From Paenibacillus peoriae KCTC 3763 (GTDB lineage: Bacteria > Bacillota > Bacilli > Paenibacillales > Paenibacillaceae): 64,000 nt of DNA. Both the position numbers and the translations under genes were made by a program. Positions 25,891 through 35,396 of the stretch are shown here, piece by piece. The stretch spans positions 1-64,000 of the forward strand of contig NZ_AGFX01000039.1 of assembly GCF_000236805.1 (NCBI RefSeq), read 5' to 3'. Position 1 is the stretch's first letter. Every line of letters begins with the position of its first letter. Below the pieces are notes generated by a model that ran no database searches, was not told where the DNA came from, and saw only the letters and a list, made by a program, of their open reading frames with translations.

Positions 25891-27009
25891 TCAAACCTTT
25901 TCGTGGTGAATATCAGAATTCAATTCCTTCCAAAGACTCTTCACTTTCATAGAGGTATTGACATCACTTATATAATCATTTATTTCTTTATAGAAAAAGA
26001 GCTTACTCTCATTTGGCATTGTAACTAAATGAAGATGCATCCATTCAAAAATATCAACAAAATAATAAATTATATCTTGATAAATATACTTACCAAGCAC
26101 CCCATTCAGCGCTGTTATTGATAACTCACTAGGTATATCACATTTTCTGCAGATAACGATAACTTCGTTTGTATATGTGTTATGCATTTCATCATAAGCT
26201 TTTAAAGCTTCGAAAGATTCAATAATACGTTGCTGGTCAAAAGGCTTAACTGTTACTTCATATACTTTAAGGATCAGTCCTTCCCTTGTTTCTTCATTCA
26301 CATCCCCCGGCTTTTTGCTTGTAGTACTCGTAGTTGATGCTCTATCTTTATATCCAGTAACTTTTATACCCGTATTCAAAATCTCGTGATAAGAATGAAG
26401 CAATAGACCAAATATACGTTGAGGCGTGTTTCCCGCGTCGGGCACTTCTTTAATAAGCCTATTACAAATCATGTATAAAAAATCTGGATCTGTTTGAGGT
26501 TCAATATTAATATTCAATGCTTCAGCTTTTTTAGATTCGTTAAGAAGTCTTGCCAAAAGACAAACAGTAAAGTTTTCTAGCTCCTCATGCTGTGCATTTT
26601 CTATCCATTTAACTAACCGAACTACCGCCGCTGCAACGTTTGCTGGCCTTCTTTGACCAGCCCATTCATCATTTATACCCACCGTAGCTTTTGCCACGTT
26701 CAAAGGTCCCGATTTTCTATGAGGAATATTATTCTCAGATAAAATATGGCGAATCGGTTGTTCAAATAAAGGTCGTGGATTACAATTATAGAATGCTTCC
26801 GATGCCTTATAATCTCTATTGAGTAATCGAGCAATTGCTATGACAAGTGTTATCTCTCTAAATCCCCAATTGGAAGTCGTAAAAAGCAAGTCAAGATCAC
26901 TAGAGAACACTGAATCAAATGCTAGTTGGTCATTTCTCGCTTTATTAACAATCCCACGAAGTAATTGAGTGACTTCATTAAATCTCTCCTCTTTTTTATT
27001 TCGCTTCAT
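25891..27009 (-). CDS. Unknown protein, accessory region, former operon member
   Basis: This 372-residue protein resembles nothing I can name. Its conserved-looking core (about 50-135) includes 'NWGFREITLVIAIARLL', 'FYNCNPRPLFEQPIR', 'IPHRKSGPLNVAKA' and 'EWAGQRRP'. This dense aromatic/basic pattern suggests an enzyme or nucleic-acid-binding protein, not a low-complexity product. The C-terminal third is helical. The ATG overlaps the stop of the upstream fragment (TAATG), so it was translationally coupled to a partner now mostly lost. Its neighbourhood (restriction, methylation, glycosylase, IS remnant) suggests a defence or DNA-modification role, by context only. Confidence 0.6.
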   Translation of the reverse strand: MKRNKKEERFNEVTQLLRGIVNKARNDQLAFDSVFSSDLDLLFTTSNWGFREITLVIAIARLLNRDYKASEAFYNCNPRPLFEQPIRHILSENNIPHRKSGPLNVAKATVGINDEWAGQRRPANVAAAVVRLVKWIENAQHEELENFTVCLLARLLNESKKAEALNINIEPQTDPDFLYMICNRLIKEVPDAGNTPQRIFGLLLHSYHEILNTGIKVTGYKDRASTTSTTSKKPGDVNEETREGLILKVYEVTVKPFDQQRIIESFEALKAYDEMHNTYTNEVIVICRKCDIPSELSITALNGVLGKYIYQDIIYYFVDIFEWMHLHLVTMPNESKLFFYKEINDYISDVNTSMKVKSLWKELNSDIHHEKV

Positions 27010-27176
27010 TACAACAAGTCCCCTTTGTTTGCCTCAAATAAGGATATCTGCTCTATAAAAGCTTTTTCCTCATCATCAAGCTAATCTATTATCTTATATT
27101 TCGACAAAACCAGATTAATACCTCTTGGGACGAGAGGTTGATGTTTATTTGCAATCACGCCTGTTGATTAACCAAT
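27009..27176 (-). pseudogene. C-terminal remnant of the gene upstream of the 372-residue protein
   Basis: An open segment reads 'TGVIANKHQPLVPRGINLVL', then a TAG, then 'LDDEEKAFIEQISLFEANKG' and a TAA sharing bases with the next ATG. About 55 codons remain, with one in-frame stop; everything upstream was replaced by IS4 transposase sequence. The family is not recognised. Confidence 0.6.
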
Positions 27177-27185
27177 ATAAGCAAT

Positions 27186-27660
27186 TTAACCCATAAAATC
27201 AGAGACACTTTTGAGAAGAATATGCTGGATCTGGATCAGCCATTCCACCGGTAGTTATTGCAGGAGAAATAGACGAGAAAATCGGGCAAAGGAAAGAATA
27301 TCATGTTTGGGAAACGTTGTTTGAGAAATGACAAATAGCTATTTGAGCAGGATATAGGCCATGAGAGCACAGAATAGTGTCCATAGACCGCATTTCCCGC
27401 GTGCCAAACAAGGTTGGAATATTCAAATGTTACGTGACCCAACGGAAGAAGACTTCAATCTGCCACTGATCTTTATACATCTGCGCGATTTGTTCTTTGG
27501 TCAGCTACATGAAATCGGTAACCACTCGAATTGCCCGACCTTCAAACTCTTGAAACATCACCACACGATGACGTTGTCTGGAACGACACTGCGGTGTTCC
27601 CAACTGGCAAGTGATATCTTGAATGACGGATGAATCCGGCTTGTGGGGATGTCCTTTAAG
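27186..27660 (-). pseudogene. Decayed IS4-family transposase (C-terminal part)
   Basis: Leftward translation gives 'RVVTDFM*LTKEQIAQMYKD', 'QWQIEVFFRW', 'HLNIPTLFGT' and finally 'LPVEWLIQIQHILLKSVSDF' before TAA at 27186-27188. This is the C-terminal part of an IS4-type DDE transposase, including the region of its catalytic Glu ('IEVFFRW'). At least two in-frame stops and frameshifts are present and the N-terminal part with the two Asp residues is missing, so it is inactive. It abuts the remnant at 27009-27176, so an insertion here most likely removed the rest of that gene. Confidence 0.75.
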
Positions 27661-27737
27661 ATAAGGTTTAAAAATAAAAAATTGAATCTATCGTTAATGA
27701 AACAAAGCTCAAGCATTGTTCCCGCCTGAGCTTCAGT

Positions 27738-27896
27738 ATGATAGAATTTTTAAGTAAAAACTCAGAAGTACTATTCCTCACTAACAATGAAAAGCATTAC
27801 CTTGTGTACTTCAATGCTTCGGATCTCGATATATTACTACCACGCACTCCACATGCCTTGAACGGTCAAATAAGATGCCGCTTGAACCTGGTGTAG
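27738..27896 (+). CDS. Possible 52-residue protein or gene remnant
   Basis: ATG 27738 to TAG 27896 encodes 52 residues ('MIEFLSKNSEVLFLTNNEKH' onward) of ordinary protein-like composition, and a strong intrinsic terminator begins at the next base. There is no clear ribosome binding site, so it may be the tail of a larger broken gene. No family was recognised. The remainder of 27661-28000 holds only a short inverted repeat (AAGCTCA/TGAGCTT) near 27705-27735. Confidence 0.3.
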   Translation: MIEFLSKNSEVLFLTNNEKHYLVYFNASDLDILLPRTPHALNGQIRCRLNLV

Positions 27897-27920
27897 CCTT
27901 GGCGGCAAGGTGTCTTTTTT
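27897..27920 (+). terminator. Intrinsic terminator
   Basis: CCTTG-GCGG-CAAGG is followed by TGTCTTTTTT, directly after the TAG of the small frame above. Confidence 0.65.
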
Positions 27921-28000
27921 AAATCCTATTACCTTCCTCTCATCATCGCGTAGTATTCATGTTCCCTACTTTCAATTACAATTTTAATTTCTTTATACTC

Positions 28001-28579
28001 CTAAAAACCAACCGTTTTTACAGGGCCAATCACTAATAGTTTTATGAATTCTTCAGCAATGAAGTTTGATGAATATTTCATGTTTTGGTTCAGCCACCAT
28101 CGTATCACTGACATATACAAAGATGTCATCCATTCCAAGAATAAATCCCGAGATATTAAGATATTATTCGGGAAGCTACCATCCATTTTTCCAATGAGGG
28201 TTTGCTGAAACTTTTGATTAGTCTCTATCATCTGCGGATCATTAAGCAGTACCTTGTATAGCACCGCATCATCTTCCACGACTTTAAGAATTGCACGAAT
28301 ATTTTCTTTGAAACTGTTATATTCTAGTTTTCCATCAACAATATGTGTTTCAGGGGCTACCAATTCTATGATATTAGCCAACGCTTGGTCCGCCGTTTTT
28401 TGCAGCAAATCATACTTGTCAACATAGTGTAAATAAAAGGTAGAACGATTAATCATAGCTGCATTCGCAATCTCCTGAACGGTAATAGCCTCAAATCCGT
28501 TCTTATCCAGCAAATCAATAAATGCATCCCGAATTACTTTTTGTGTTTTTATAATACGTAAGTCCTTATTTCGAATCAT
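28001..28579 (-). CDS. TetR/AcrR-family transcriptional regulator
   Basis: This 192-residue repressor has the N-terminal helix-turn-helix 'ITVQEIANAAMINRSTFYLHY' in outline at about 32-52, as in other TetR proteins; the rest is a ligand-binding and dimerisation domain of the TetR_C/DUF type. ATG 28579 follows AGGAGG. It is divergent from the hydrolase gene at 28728, with a palindrome between them, so it most likely represses both that gene and itself. The inducer is unknown. Confidence 0.9.
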   Translation of the reverse strand: MIRNKDLRIIKTQKVIRDAFIDLLDKNGFEAITVQEIANAAMINRSTFYLHYVDKYDLLQKTADQALANIIELVAPETHIVDGKLEYNSFKENIRAILKVVEDDAVLYKVLLNDPQMIETNQKFQQTLIGKMDGSFPNNILISRDLFLEWMTSLYMSVIRWWLNQNMKYSSNFIAEEFIKLLVIGPVKTVGF

Positions 28580-28605
28580 TTTAATACCTCCTGTCTACTA
28601 TATAC

Positions 28606-28619
28606 ATGATAGTCATCAT
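28606..28619. promoter_or_regulatory. Candidate TetR operator
   Basis: ATGAT-AGTC-ATCAT lies 27 bases upstream of the repressor start and about 110 bases upstream of the hydrolase start, in the only gap between the divergent genes. Confidence 0.5.
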
Positions 28620-28727
28620 ATATGAGATTCGTGTCGTATAAGCAACAAATCCCTATATGTCAATGATTGAAGACTATTACACAAGAATATTATGCTGTAT
28701 TCATACTTATTTGAAAGGAGTTTTAAT

Positions 28728-29885
28728 ATGACAAAGAAATGGCAACCTGATGATTTTCCGGTAGGACTCTATGAACTGCATCCAGATGCAAGCGTCAACT
28801 TCCATATGAATGTATTCTATAACTGGACCAATGATAACGTCTTACTTGAAGAAATGCGGGAAGTAGGCAAAACTGCTCACAACTATGAAACATTAATTAA
28901 ACGTTTTATAGAACTTGGAAACGAGTCTTTGAAAAAAGATACAAAGTTGCGTGCAGCCTTTTATTTCAGAGGCGCTGAGTTTTTTATTCCACAATCAAAT
29001 TCACTCAAGCAAAATTTACGTGATCAGTTTATTCAGCTCTCCAAAGAAGCTTATGGTATTACAGAAGATCAGCACTATTTAATTCCCTATGAAAGAGGCT
29101 ATCTTTCCGCTTATCGTCTTTCGGCAGAAAATCCGAAAAAGACTTTGGTTTTATTTGGAGGTTTCGACAGTTATATCGAAGAGCTTTTCCGAATGTCTAT
29201 GGTATTCAGAGATGCTGGATATGATGTTATTATCTTTGAAGGTCCAGGACAAGGCAGTGTATTGGAAACCTACAATATTCCAATGACACATGAATGGGAA
29301 AAACCAGTTAAAAGTTTGCTTGACTATTTCAAGGTTGAAAATGTAACACTTATAGGCCTCTCTTTAGGCGGCAATCTTGTTTTGAGAGCAGCTGCTTATG
29401 AACCAAGAGTAAAAAAAGCAGTTGCCTATAATATATTAACGGATTTTTATGAAGCGGTAACGCATCAAATCCCTCCTTCCTTCCGGGATAAGCTTAAAAC
29501 CATGATTGATGAAGGAGATTCGCAAACCGTAAATGATACCTTAGCTCAATTGATGAAGCAGAGTTTAATGCTAGAATGGGCTCTTGCTCAAGGCATGCAT
29601 GTTACCGGAAGCAAAACCCCTTACGACTTCCTTAATGGCACAAAGGCCTACAACGCGAATCACTTCTCTCATTTAGTAACTCAGGATGTCTTACTGCTTG
29701 CAGGACAAAACGATCATTACGTGCCAATCCATCAGCTTACAGATCAAATTTTGACGCTAACAAATGTCCGATCACTTTCAGCAAGAATGTTTACTCCTCA
29801 TGAAACATCTGATACCCACTGTCAGATTGGTAATATTGGACTGGCTTTGCATGTTATTCTAAATTGGATGGAACAAACAGACTAA
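28728..29885 (+). CDS. Alpha/beta hydrolase (FrsA/esterase-like)
   Basis: This 385-residue serine hydrolase acts on an unknown ester or amide substrate in the cytoplasm; no signal peptide is present. The nucleophile elbow is 'GLSLGG', the oxyanion region 'LVLFGGFDSY', and the strand 'VIIFEGPGQG' is typical of the DUF1100/FrsA group. The acid and His are in 'LAGQNDHYVP' and near 'SDTHCQIG'. The start was moved to ATG 28728, seven bases after GAAAGGAG; an earlier in-frame ATG at 28692 has no such site. It is divergent from the TetR regulator and ends before a terminator. Confidence 0.85.
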   Translation: MTKKWQPDDFPVGLYELHPDASVNFHMNVFYNWTNDNVLLEEMREVGKTAHNYETLIKRFIELGNESLKKDTKLRAAFYFRGAEFFIPQSNSLKQNLRDQFIQLSKEAYGITEDQHYLIPYERGYLSAYRLSAENPKKTLVLFGGFDSYIEELFRMSMVFRDAGYDVIIFEGPGQGSVLETYNIPMTHEWEKPVKSLLDYFKVENVTLIGLSLGGNLVLRAAAYEPRVKKAVAYNILTDFYEAVTHQIPPSFRDKLKTMIDEGDSQTVNDTLAQLMKQSLMLEWALAQGMHVTGSKTPYDFLNGTKAYNANHFSHLVTQDVLLLAGQNDHYVPIHQLTDQILTLTNVRSLSARMFTPHETSDTHCQIGNIGLALHVILNWMEQTD

Positions 29886-29930
29886 GTCTTAGAAGCTGAA
29901 ACTATAAATTTTATACAAGAACTCCCTTTC

Positions 29931-29969
29931 ACTTACATCATATATGTATGACTATTCAAGGGGGTTTTT
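29931..29969 (+). terminator. Intrinsic terminator of the hydrolase gene
   Basis: ACTCCCTT and AAGGGGGT pair (one G-U) around 19 bases and are followed by TTTTT. Confidence 0.65.
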
Positions 29970-29989
29970 GCTACATATGTTTTTTTTAA

Positions 29990-30702
29990 AACAGTTCTGA
30001 TGGGAACGAAGAAGCCTATCGGATGTCCGTGGATATTGCCATGATCACAGGCGGGCTAGCAGCAGAATTTATGGCCCCTTTCTTGGTATTATCGTCCGTC
30101 CTTGGAGTGAGCAAGATGATGAATCGCATGAATAGTAGCAAAAAGCCATCATCCCCGTCCAAACCGGCACCAACCCAAAAAGGCGGGCCAGGTGTAAACC
30201 AACCGATTGACGAATTTGATGATACGCAGATTTATAATGGGGCAAATGTTAATAAATCTAAGGAGCCTCCTAAGTCAACGAATTTTAGCAAATCTCCTGA
30301 GGGGATGAGGCAAAATGTAGCTGATGAAATGAGACCAATTGATCCTAAAACAGAAAAAATAATCTATCACGACTGGGTTCCTGCCAGACCTGTAGATCTT
30401 GAAACTGAAAAGTATCTCATTGACAAAGTTGCAGAAGCTAGAGCAGGATTGTCTAATAAATATAGAGATAAAGGGAATTTTGCATATGTTAAAGCTGACG
30501 TTGAAGAGCTTGATCAGTCAGAATTCTTTGCACATAGTAAAATTAGTGATCCAGGTAAGAAAATTCCCGGAGCTGAAAAATTTTCTTTAAACCCAGAAAA
30601 CCCTTCATTTCATGATACTAAGGCCGCTTTAGGTGAAGGCAAAGGGAATATCATTCTTAGAGATATGGATACGGAATATAAGATTTTGAATGATATTGAT
30701 AA
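29990..30702 (+). pseudogene. Polymorphic toxin remnant with broken deaminase (PF14424-like) domain
   Basis: The frame is open from 29990 but has no start with a ribosome binding site. It begins inside a pre-toxin region ('SVDIAMITGGLAAEFMAPFL'), a hydrophobic segment common before toxin tips in Bacillus-group secreted toxins. A linker follows, then the start of a BURPS668_1122-type deaminase: 'FAYVKADVEELDQ', 'FFAHSKISDPG' with the catalytic His, and 'DTEYKILNDI'. At 30702 the sequence switches to serine-recombinase DNA, so the zinc-binding CxxC half of the active site is missing. Both ends are lost and the product cannot be active. Confidence 0.7.
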
Positions 30703-31046
30703 CTTGAGATTCACTAATTCCTCCAAGTCGGATTTCAATTGTTGCATTTGTCCTTCAATCTCCAGCAACGTTTCTTGCCCTACTCTGCTGGAAAGTACCG
30801 ATACAATATTGGCTTTCAATGTCTTCATGAATCTTTCCTTGTTCTCATACATCCGGTTGAACACTCGTACAAATGCAGCATGTAAAACTTGTTCATCAAC
30901 CGATTTGGCATCACATGCTACCCTACCTTCATTGACATACGTTTTGCATTGCCATACGACCTTCTTGGATAGGTTATTGCTGTTCCAGGTTCGACGTTTA
31001 AAAATGGCTCCACAGCATCCACAATATACTTTACTGCTCAGTGCGT
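30703..31046 (-). pseudogene. Fragment of a second large serine recombinase
   Basis: 344 bases align without gaps to 593-936, with about 88% identity by manual count. In the leftward frame they encode an unbroken stretch matching residues about 330-444 of the intact recombinase: zinc ribbon 'VYCGCCGAIFKRRTWN' through the coiled-coil start 'QQLKSDLEELVNLKL'. No catalytic domain remains. It is joined on one side to the deaminase toxin and on the other to about 120 bases of unassigned sequence before the rlmD terminator. Confidence 0.85.
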
Positions 31047-31173
31047 GCGTAAAGTCAAAAGAGTATATCCAGAGCCTTGGTCACCTGGTGTCTTTCAAAC
31101 TTTGCATATGATATTGTCAAAACAGGCGAGAAATCGGTTGGGGTTTTAGTAAAAGTTCCCCAATAACTGCTTG

Positions 31174-31208
31174 CAAAAAAATAACCCACTTCAAATGAGT
31201 GGGTTATT
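31174..31208 (-). terminator. Intrinsic terminator of rlmD
   Basis: AATAACCCACT and AGTGGGTTATT form a perfect stem, followed leftward by TTTTTT. It lies about 50 bases after the rlmD stop and marks the start of conserved chromosome. Confidence 0.9.
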
Positions 31209-31254
31209 AGAGTATGGGGCCTGTAATAGACATTCAACCTTGTGCTTCATCACA

Positions 31255-33120
31255 TTATTCCCTCACCAGCAATGCAACCGATTCTACGTGAACTGTATGC
31301 GGAAACATATCCACGGGCTGCACTTCCACCGTCCTATACCCGCCATCCTCCAAAATCCTTAAATCCCGCGCCAGCGTGCTTGGATTGCAGGATACGTACA
31401 CTACGCGCTCTGGCTTCATCTCCAGAATGGTGTCGAGCAGGCGGGGATCGCAACCCTTACGGGGTGGATCGACAACGATGACGTCGGCGGTGATGCCTTG
31501 CTGTTTCCATGCCGGAATGACGTCCTCGGACGCACCGACTTCGAATTTCACATTACGCATGTTATTCAGCAACGCATTACTCCGCGCATCCTCGATGGCT
31601 TCTTTGACGATCTCTACTCCATACACCTGATCCGCATGCTGAGCGAGGAACAAAGAGATCGTGCCAATACCGCAATACGCGTCGATCACCGTTTCCTTGC
31701 CCGTGAGTCCGGCATATTCGACGGTTTTGCTGTACAGCACTTCTGTTTGAACCGGATTCACCTGATAAAAGGATCTCGCGGAAATGGCAAACTGGACGTT
31801 TCCAATATAATCATAGATCACGTCACGGCCCCATAGCACACGAGTTTCGTCGCCAAAAATAACGTTCGTCCGCTTGGTATTCACGTTTTGACAAATGCTT
31901 GCCACGTGTGGGATATGCTCACGGATACTACCAATCCAGGCATCAGCATGCGGAATATCTCGTCCATTCGTGACGAGGACCAGCATCATTTCACCTGTGC
32001 GAAAAGCGGTCTTCACGACGACATGACGCAGCAGTCCGCGCCCAGTTTCTTCATTATATGCACTGATACCCAGCATTCGGCCAATCTCTTTGACACGTGC
32101 CACAACCTCGTCGTTGCGCTCATCCTGAATGAGGCAAGTGTTCATATCGACGATGCGGTGGCTGCCACGTGCGTAGAAGCCGCCGACAAGCCCGCCCTCG
32201 GTGACACCAATCGGCACTTGGGCTTTATTACGATATCGCCAAGGCTCACTCATTCCGAGCGTAGGATGTACCACCACGCCTTGCTCACGCGCCAAATCTA
32301 CGGACATGCTGGCGGCATTCGGGTCCGTACTTACTGCCAAAGACGAGATCGCAGCTGTGTCGGTGTCGTCATCTAAACCCGCAAGGGCAGCCGATACCTG
32401 TGCTGCCTGATTACCGGATTCGGTAGTCGCGTTTGCGTTTGCATTCGTACCCGAATCCGTTTCGGCGCCAGCACTGGTAGCCACGTTCAGCTTGCCGATA
32501 CGTTCCAGTACGTCCACGACGTGCTGACGCTTCCAGCCCAGCTGCGCTTCGTAGCTCATATGCTGGATTTGGCAACCGCCGCACTGATCATAGATGGCAC
32601 AAGGCGCCGCAATCCGGTCAGGACTGGCCTGCACGATCTCCAACAGCTTGGCATAGCCATACTGCTTTTTCGTTTTCAGCACCTTGACTCGTACCTTTTC
32701 CCCCGGCAATGCGCCTGGTATAAACAGTGTAAAGCCCTCGACACGCCCTACTCCCTCGCCATCATGATTCATGCCGATAATGTCGATTATGGCTTCATCG
32801 TTTTTTTGCACAGGCAGATCGGCACGCTCTGCACTGGAACAGTTACGATTAGACGTGTGCCGCCCCTGTCCATCACCGGAAGTACGGCGAGCCCCTTTTC
32901 CCTTTTCCATTCTATTCCGATCCGTATCTTTTATAGTTCCATTAAAATTTCCATTTCCATTCCCGACTCCAATTCGAAGCTGTTCCTTTCCAACTCCACC
33001 TTGAGACTGCCCCTGCCCTCTTTCGCCGTTCATCAGCACAGTCTTTTTCTGCGGTTTTCCTTGAACAGGAACTGCTGCATTCCGGCGGCTTTTTCCACGT
33101 CCGCTGCGGTTACTCATCAT
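31255..33120 (-). CDS. rlmD: 23S rRNA (uracil-5-)-methyltransferase, RlmD/RlmCD family
   Basis: This enzyme methylates C5 of a uridine in 23S rRNA using SAM. A TRAM domain lies at about 105-165, iron-sulfur cysteines at C174, C180 and C183, the SAM site at '[12 protein letters not shown]', 'VVDPPRKGC', and the catalytic Cys in '[11 protein letters not shown]'. With 621 residues it is about 150 longer than usual. The extra length is a Gly/Asn/Lys/Arg-rich N-terminus (1-100) and an Ala/Thr/Asp-rich insert (about 212-282), both of low complexity. In B. subtilis the homologous yefA is next to dgkB, as here. It is the first core gene beyond the accessory block. Confidence 0.92.
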   Translation of the reverse strand: MMSNRSGRGKSRRNAAVPVQGKPQKKTVLMNGERGQGQSQGGVGKEQLRIGVGNGNGNFNGTIKDTDRNRMEKGKGARRTSGDGQGRHTSNRNCSSAERADLPVQKNDEAIIDIIGMNHDGEGVGRVEGFTLFIPGALPGEKVRVKVLKTKKQYGYAKLLEIVQASPDRIAAPCAIYDQCGGCQIQHMSYEAQLGWKRQHVVDVLERIGKLNVATSAGAETDSGTNANANATTESGNQAAQVSAALAGLDDDTDTAAISSLAVSTDPNAASMSVDLAREQGVVVHPTLGMSEPWRYRNKAQVPIGVTEGGLVGGFYARGSHRIVDMNTCLIQDERNDEVVARVKEIGRMLGISAYNEETGRGLLRHVVVKTAFRTGEMMLVLVTNGRDIPHADAWIGSIREHIPHVASICQNVNTKRTNVIFGDETRVLWGRDVIYDYIGNVQFAISARSFYQVNPVQTEVLYSKTVEYAGLTGKETVIDAYCGIGTISLFLAQHADQVYGVEIVKEAIEDARSNALLNNMRNVKFEVGASEDVIPAWKQQGITADVIVVDPPRKGCDPRLLDTILEMKPERVVYVSCNPSTLARDLRILEDGGYRTVEVQPVDMFPHTVHVESVALLVRE

Positions 33121-33523
33121 GATTCAAGTCCCTTCTTTCTGATCATCTTTCTATATCCAGCTCTTCATCCCATACAAACAGTACAAACGAATTACAATCA
33201 CTATTAACGAAACGTCAACTCGAAAATGCCGTTACTCCCCACGGAGAACGGCAAGAACCCGTAACCAATAGGCCGAAACAACATAACAACCTCTGCAGTG
33301 TATGCTTGTCTCGCTATCATTGGAAACGTCAACCTGTTTCAAGTAAATATTGTTTCACCCGGAACATTCTCATTTGGAAACAAAAATATTTCCACATCAT
33401 TCCTTAACGCAGGATTTCGCAAAATTCGATCCAGTCGCGCCAAGGTACAATATATAGGCGAATAAAAATTATTTCGTTCTATCTATCGCTGATTCCAATC
33501 GCTTTGTGGATTTTGCAAAATCC
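33121..33523. other. 400-base intergenic gap
   Basis: No gene is seen. The gap contains a hairpin GCCGTT/AACGGC (about 33228-33253), two copies of GAAACGTCAAC about 110 bases apart, and near 33509-33524 the palindrome GGATTTTGCAAAATCC at the end of the lipid kinase gene. None has an identifiable function. Confidence 0.5.
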
Positions 33524-34405
33524 TTACCGAAATACATTCAAGTGATGCGGCAAGTTTCGGAAAATTGCAGGCAAGGTTCCCCCCAGTTCACCGTCCAGAT
33601 TAAGCTGAACATAGCCGGGTGAGGTGACCTCCATGTAATCTGTCTTAAAATGAATGATCTTCTTGTCCTGCAAATGTTCACCCCGCAGCGCAAGCGTCAC
33701 TAACCGGATCATTTCCGCAAGATTACATTTGCGGACAGCGATGACATCGAGCAGCCCATCATCTATTGTCGCCCCGGGAGCAAGCTTTTCAAACCCGCCT
33801 ACTGAATTCGTATTCGCAATCAGGAAGAGCATGAACTCGTCATGTATCTCTTCCTGACCTGATGCTTTAATAATCAGCTCTTGCGGAGCCAAGCTGACCA
33901 TTTTCTCCATGCCTTTAAAATAATAGGCCAGCTGGCCAATCATCGTCTTCAGCTTGCTGGGAACTTCATACGTAAGCTCGGTTAAAGTCCCTCCACCCGC
34001 AATGTTGATAAAGTAGCGGTCATTGGCTTTTCCAATATCCAGCGGCTTCGGATTTTGGCGAATAACCAGGTCGCAGTAATCCTCCCATTGCCTGGGAATG
34101 CCTAGCGCTCTGGCAAAATCATTCGTCGTTCCTACAGGGAACACGCCCAGGGGCGGGCGGTTTTCCCTTTCAGCCATTCCGTTAATGACCTCATACAAGG
34201 TGCCGTCGCCACCAGCGGCGATAATCATATCATACCCACGCTCAATGGCCTCTGTTGTAGCCCGTGTCGCATCCCCTTCACCTGTAGTTGCATGGCATGA
34301 GGCTTCGATACCACCTTCATCCAGGCGCTGCAAAACATCCGCAAGACGACGTTTCATTTCCTCACGCCCTGAGGTCGGATTATAAATTAATCTAGCTCTT
34401 TTCAT
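33524..34405 (-). CDS. dgkB: Diacylglycerol/lipid kinase (DgkB/YegS family)
   Basis: This 293-residue ATP-dependent kinase phosphorylates diacylglycerol, returning it to phospholipid synthesis at the membrane. The N-terminal DAGK catalytic domain shows 'YNPTSGRE' and the nucleotide-binding 'AAGGDGTLYEVINGM', then 'GVFPVGTTNDFARALG'. The C-terminal beta-rich domain follows ('LNLDGELGG'). Full length, ATG start. The position next to rlmD matches B. subtilis dgkB/yerQ, where the enzyme supports lipoteichoic acid turnover; that role is by homology. Confidence 0.9.
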   Translation of the reverse strand: MKRARLIYNPTSGREEMKRRLADVLQRLDEGGIEASCHATTGEGDATRATTEAIERGYDMIIAAGGDGTLYEVINGMAERENRPPLGVFPVGTTNDFARALGIPRQWEDYCDLVIRQNPKPLDIGKANDRYFINIAGGGTLTELTYEVPSKLKTMIGQLAYYFKGMEKMVSLAPQELIIKASGQEEIHDEFMLFLIANTNSVGGFEKLAPGATIDDGLLDVIAVRKCNLAEMIRLVTLALRGEHLQDKKIIHFKTDYMEVTSPGYVQLNLDGELGGTLPAIFRNLPHHLNVFR

Positions 34406-34628
34406 TCCGTTACGCCACCCGTATATTTAATGATATTTATATTCACATGCCAGTTCATCACATTCGATCTATACAAAATATCATCATACTGGAAAAAGAC
34501 CTCTTTTACAATAAAAGAAGCCATCACTAACCTAAATATGGGAATAAAAGGACAAAATAACGCTGTAGTTGAACCAATCTACCTGAACCAAATTACCTAA
34601 GCCCAACTACCAATGGCCTTGCGCCTGT

Positions 34629-35396
34629 TCACTTCTGCATGCCTTGCATTAGTTCGCAAATTTGCCTGTCTATCCAGGTTGTGAGTAGGGGATGTGGCAG
34701 CAGAGGCTCACCTGAATAACGGTACTCAAGCCCCTCTAGCCGCTTGGGAATAACACGGCTTGTAAAATATCCTGAGCTCAAAAAAAGCGGTGCTACCATA
34801 ACATCATGACCCCGCTCCTGATTCCAGTAAGCTGCCTTGTCGTGTACACTTTCGGGATTTAGCAAAGCATAGTCTGTTCGTATACCGCTCACGACTTGCA
34901 CTGTACGGGCCAACGAAGAAATTCCCTGCTCCCAGCGCTGTAGAAAGCCGTTATGTACACTACCGTGTCCAACAAGTAAAATGACCTCTTTCGCAGGATC
35001 GACAGACAATGGGCGAACCTTGTCCCACACCATGTGTGCAACATCTTCTCCGTCATCCAATGGGCTGCCAAAATGCACTCGCGCCTTTCTTCGAAAAGGC
35101 TTTAAATCCGTTTCTTTGTCCGGCGCATCCTTGACTCCCAGCGCATAGCTAATCTCATCTACATGTGTACTGCCTGATGACATAAACATAGGGATCACCA
35201 GTAAATCCGTTACATCCAAGGCTTCCAGATGGTCAATACCATCCTGAATCAATCTTCCTTTAACCGTTTCCAAAAATGAAACCTCTACCGGTATATCCTT
35301 CGGCAAATGAAGCTTTGCGACTGCCTGATCCACCTGTTCCACCCAATACGGCTCCTTGGAGCCATGGCTGATTACCAGTATCCCAGGGCTACGCAT
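34629..35396 (-). CDS. CbiX/SirB-type sirohydrochlorin chelatase, two-domain
   Basis: This 255-residue protein has two CbiX-like halves, beginning 'ILVISHGSK' and 'ILLVGHGSVH', each with the His that binds metal in this family. SirB/CbiX inserts iron or cobalt into sirohydrochlorin for siroheme or cobalamin. No other tetrapyrrole gene is nearby, so substrate and metal are uncertain. The start ATG overlaps the stop of the yerC gene (TAATG), so the two are translationally coupled. Confidence 0.8.
   Translation of the reverse strand: MRSPGILVISHGSKEPYWVEQVDQAVAKLHLPKDIPVEVSFLETVKGRLIQDGIDHLEALDVTDLLVIPMFMSSGSTHVDEISYALGVKDAPDKETDLKPFRRKARVHFGSPLDDGEDVAHMVWDKVRPLSVDPAKEVILLVGHGSVHNGFLQRWEQGISSLARTVQVVSGIRTDYALLNPESVHDKAAYWNQERGHDVMVAPLFLSSGYFTSRVIPKRLEGLEYRYSGEPLLPHPLLTTWIDRQICELMQGMQK

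Noticed and set aside
30023-31111. Apparent 362-residue fusion of toxin remnant and further residues
   Set aside because: The second half is the antisense reading of the recombinase fragment; the frame is open only because that fragment has no stop there, so it is not a real fusion protein.
31047-31165. Short open frame ending 'GVLVKVPQ' before the rlmD terminator
   Set aside because: It has no start and its sequence does not match the expected deaminase C-terminus; too short to call.
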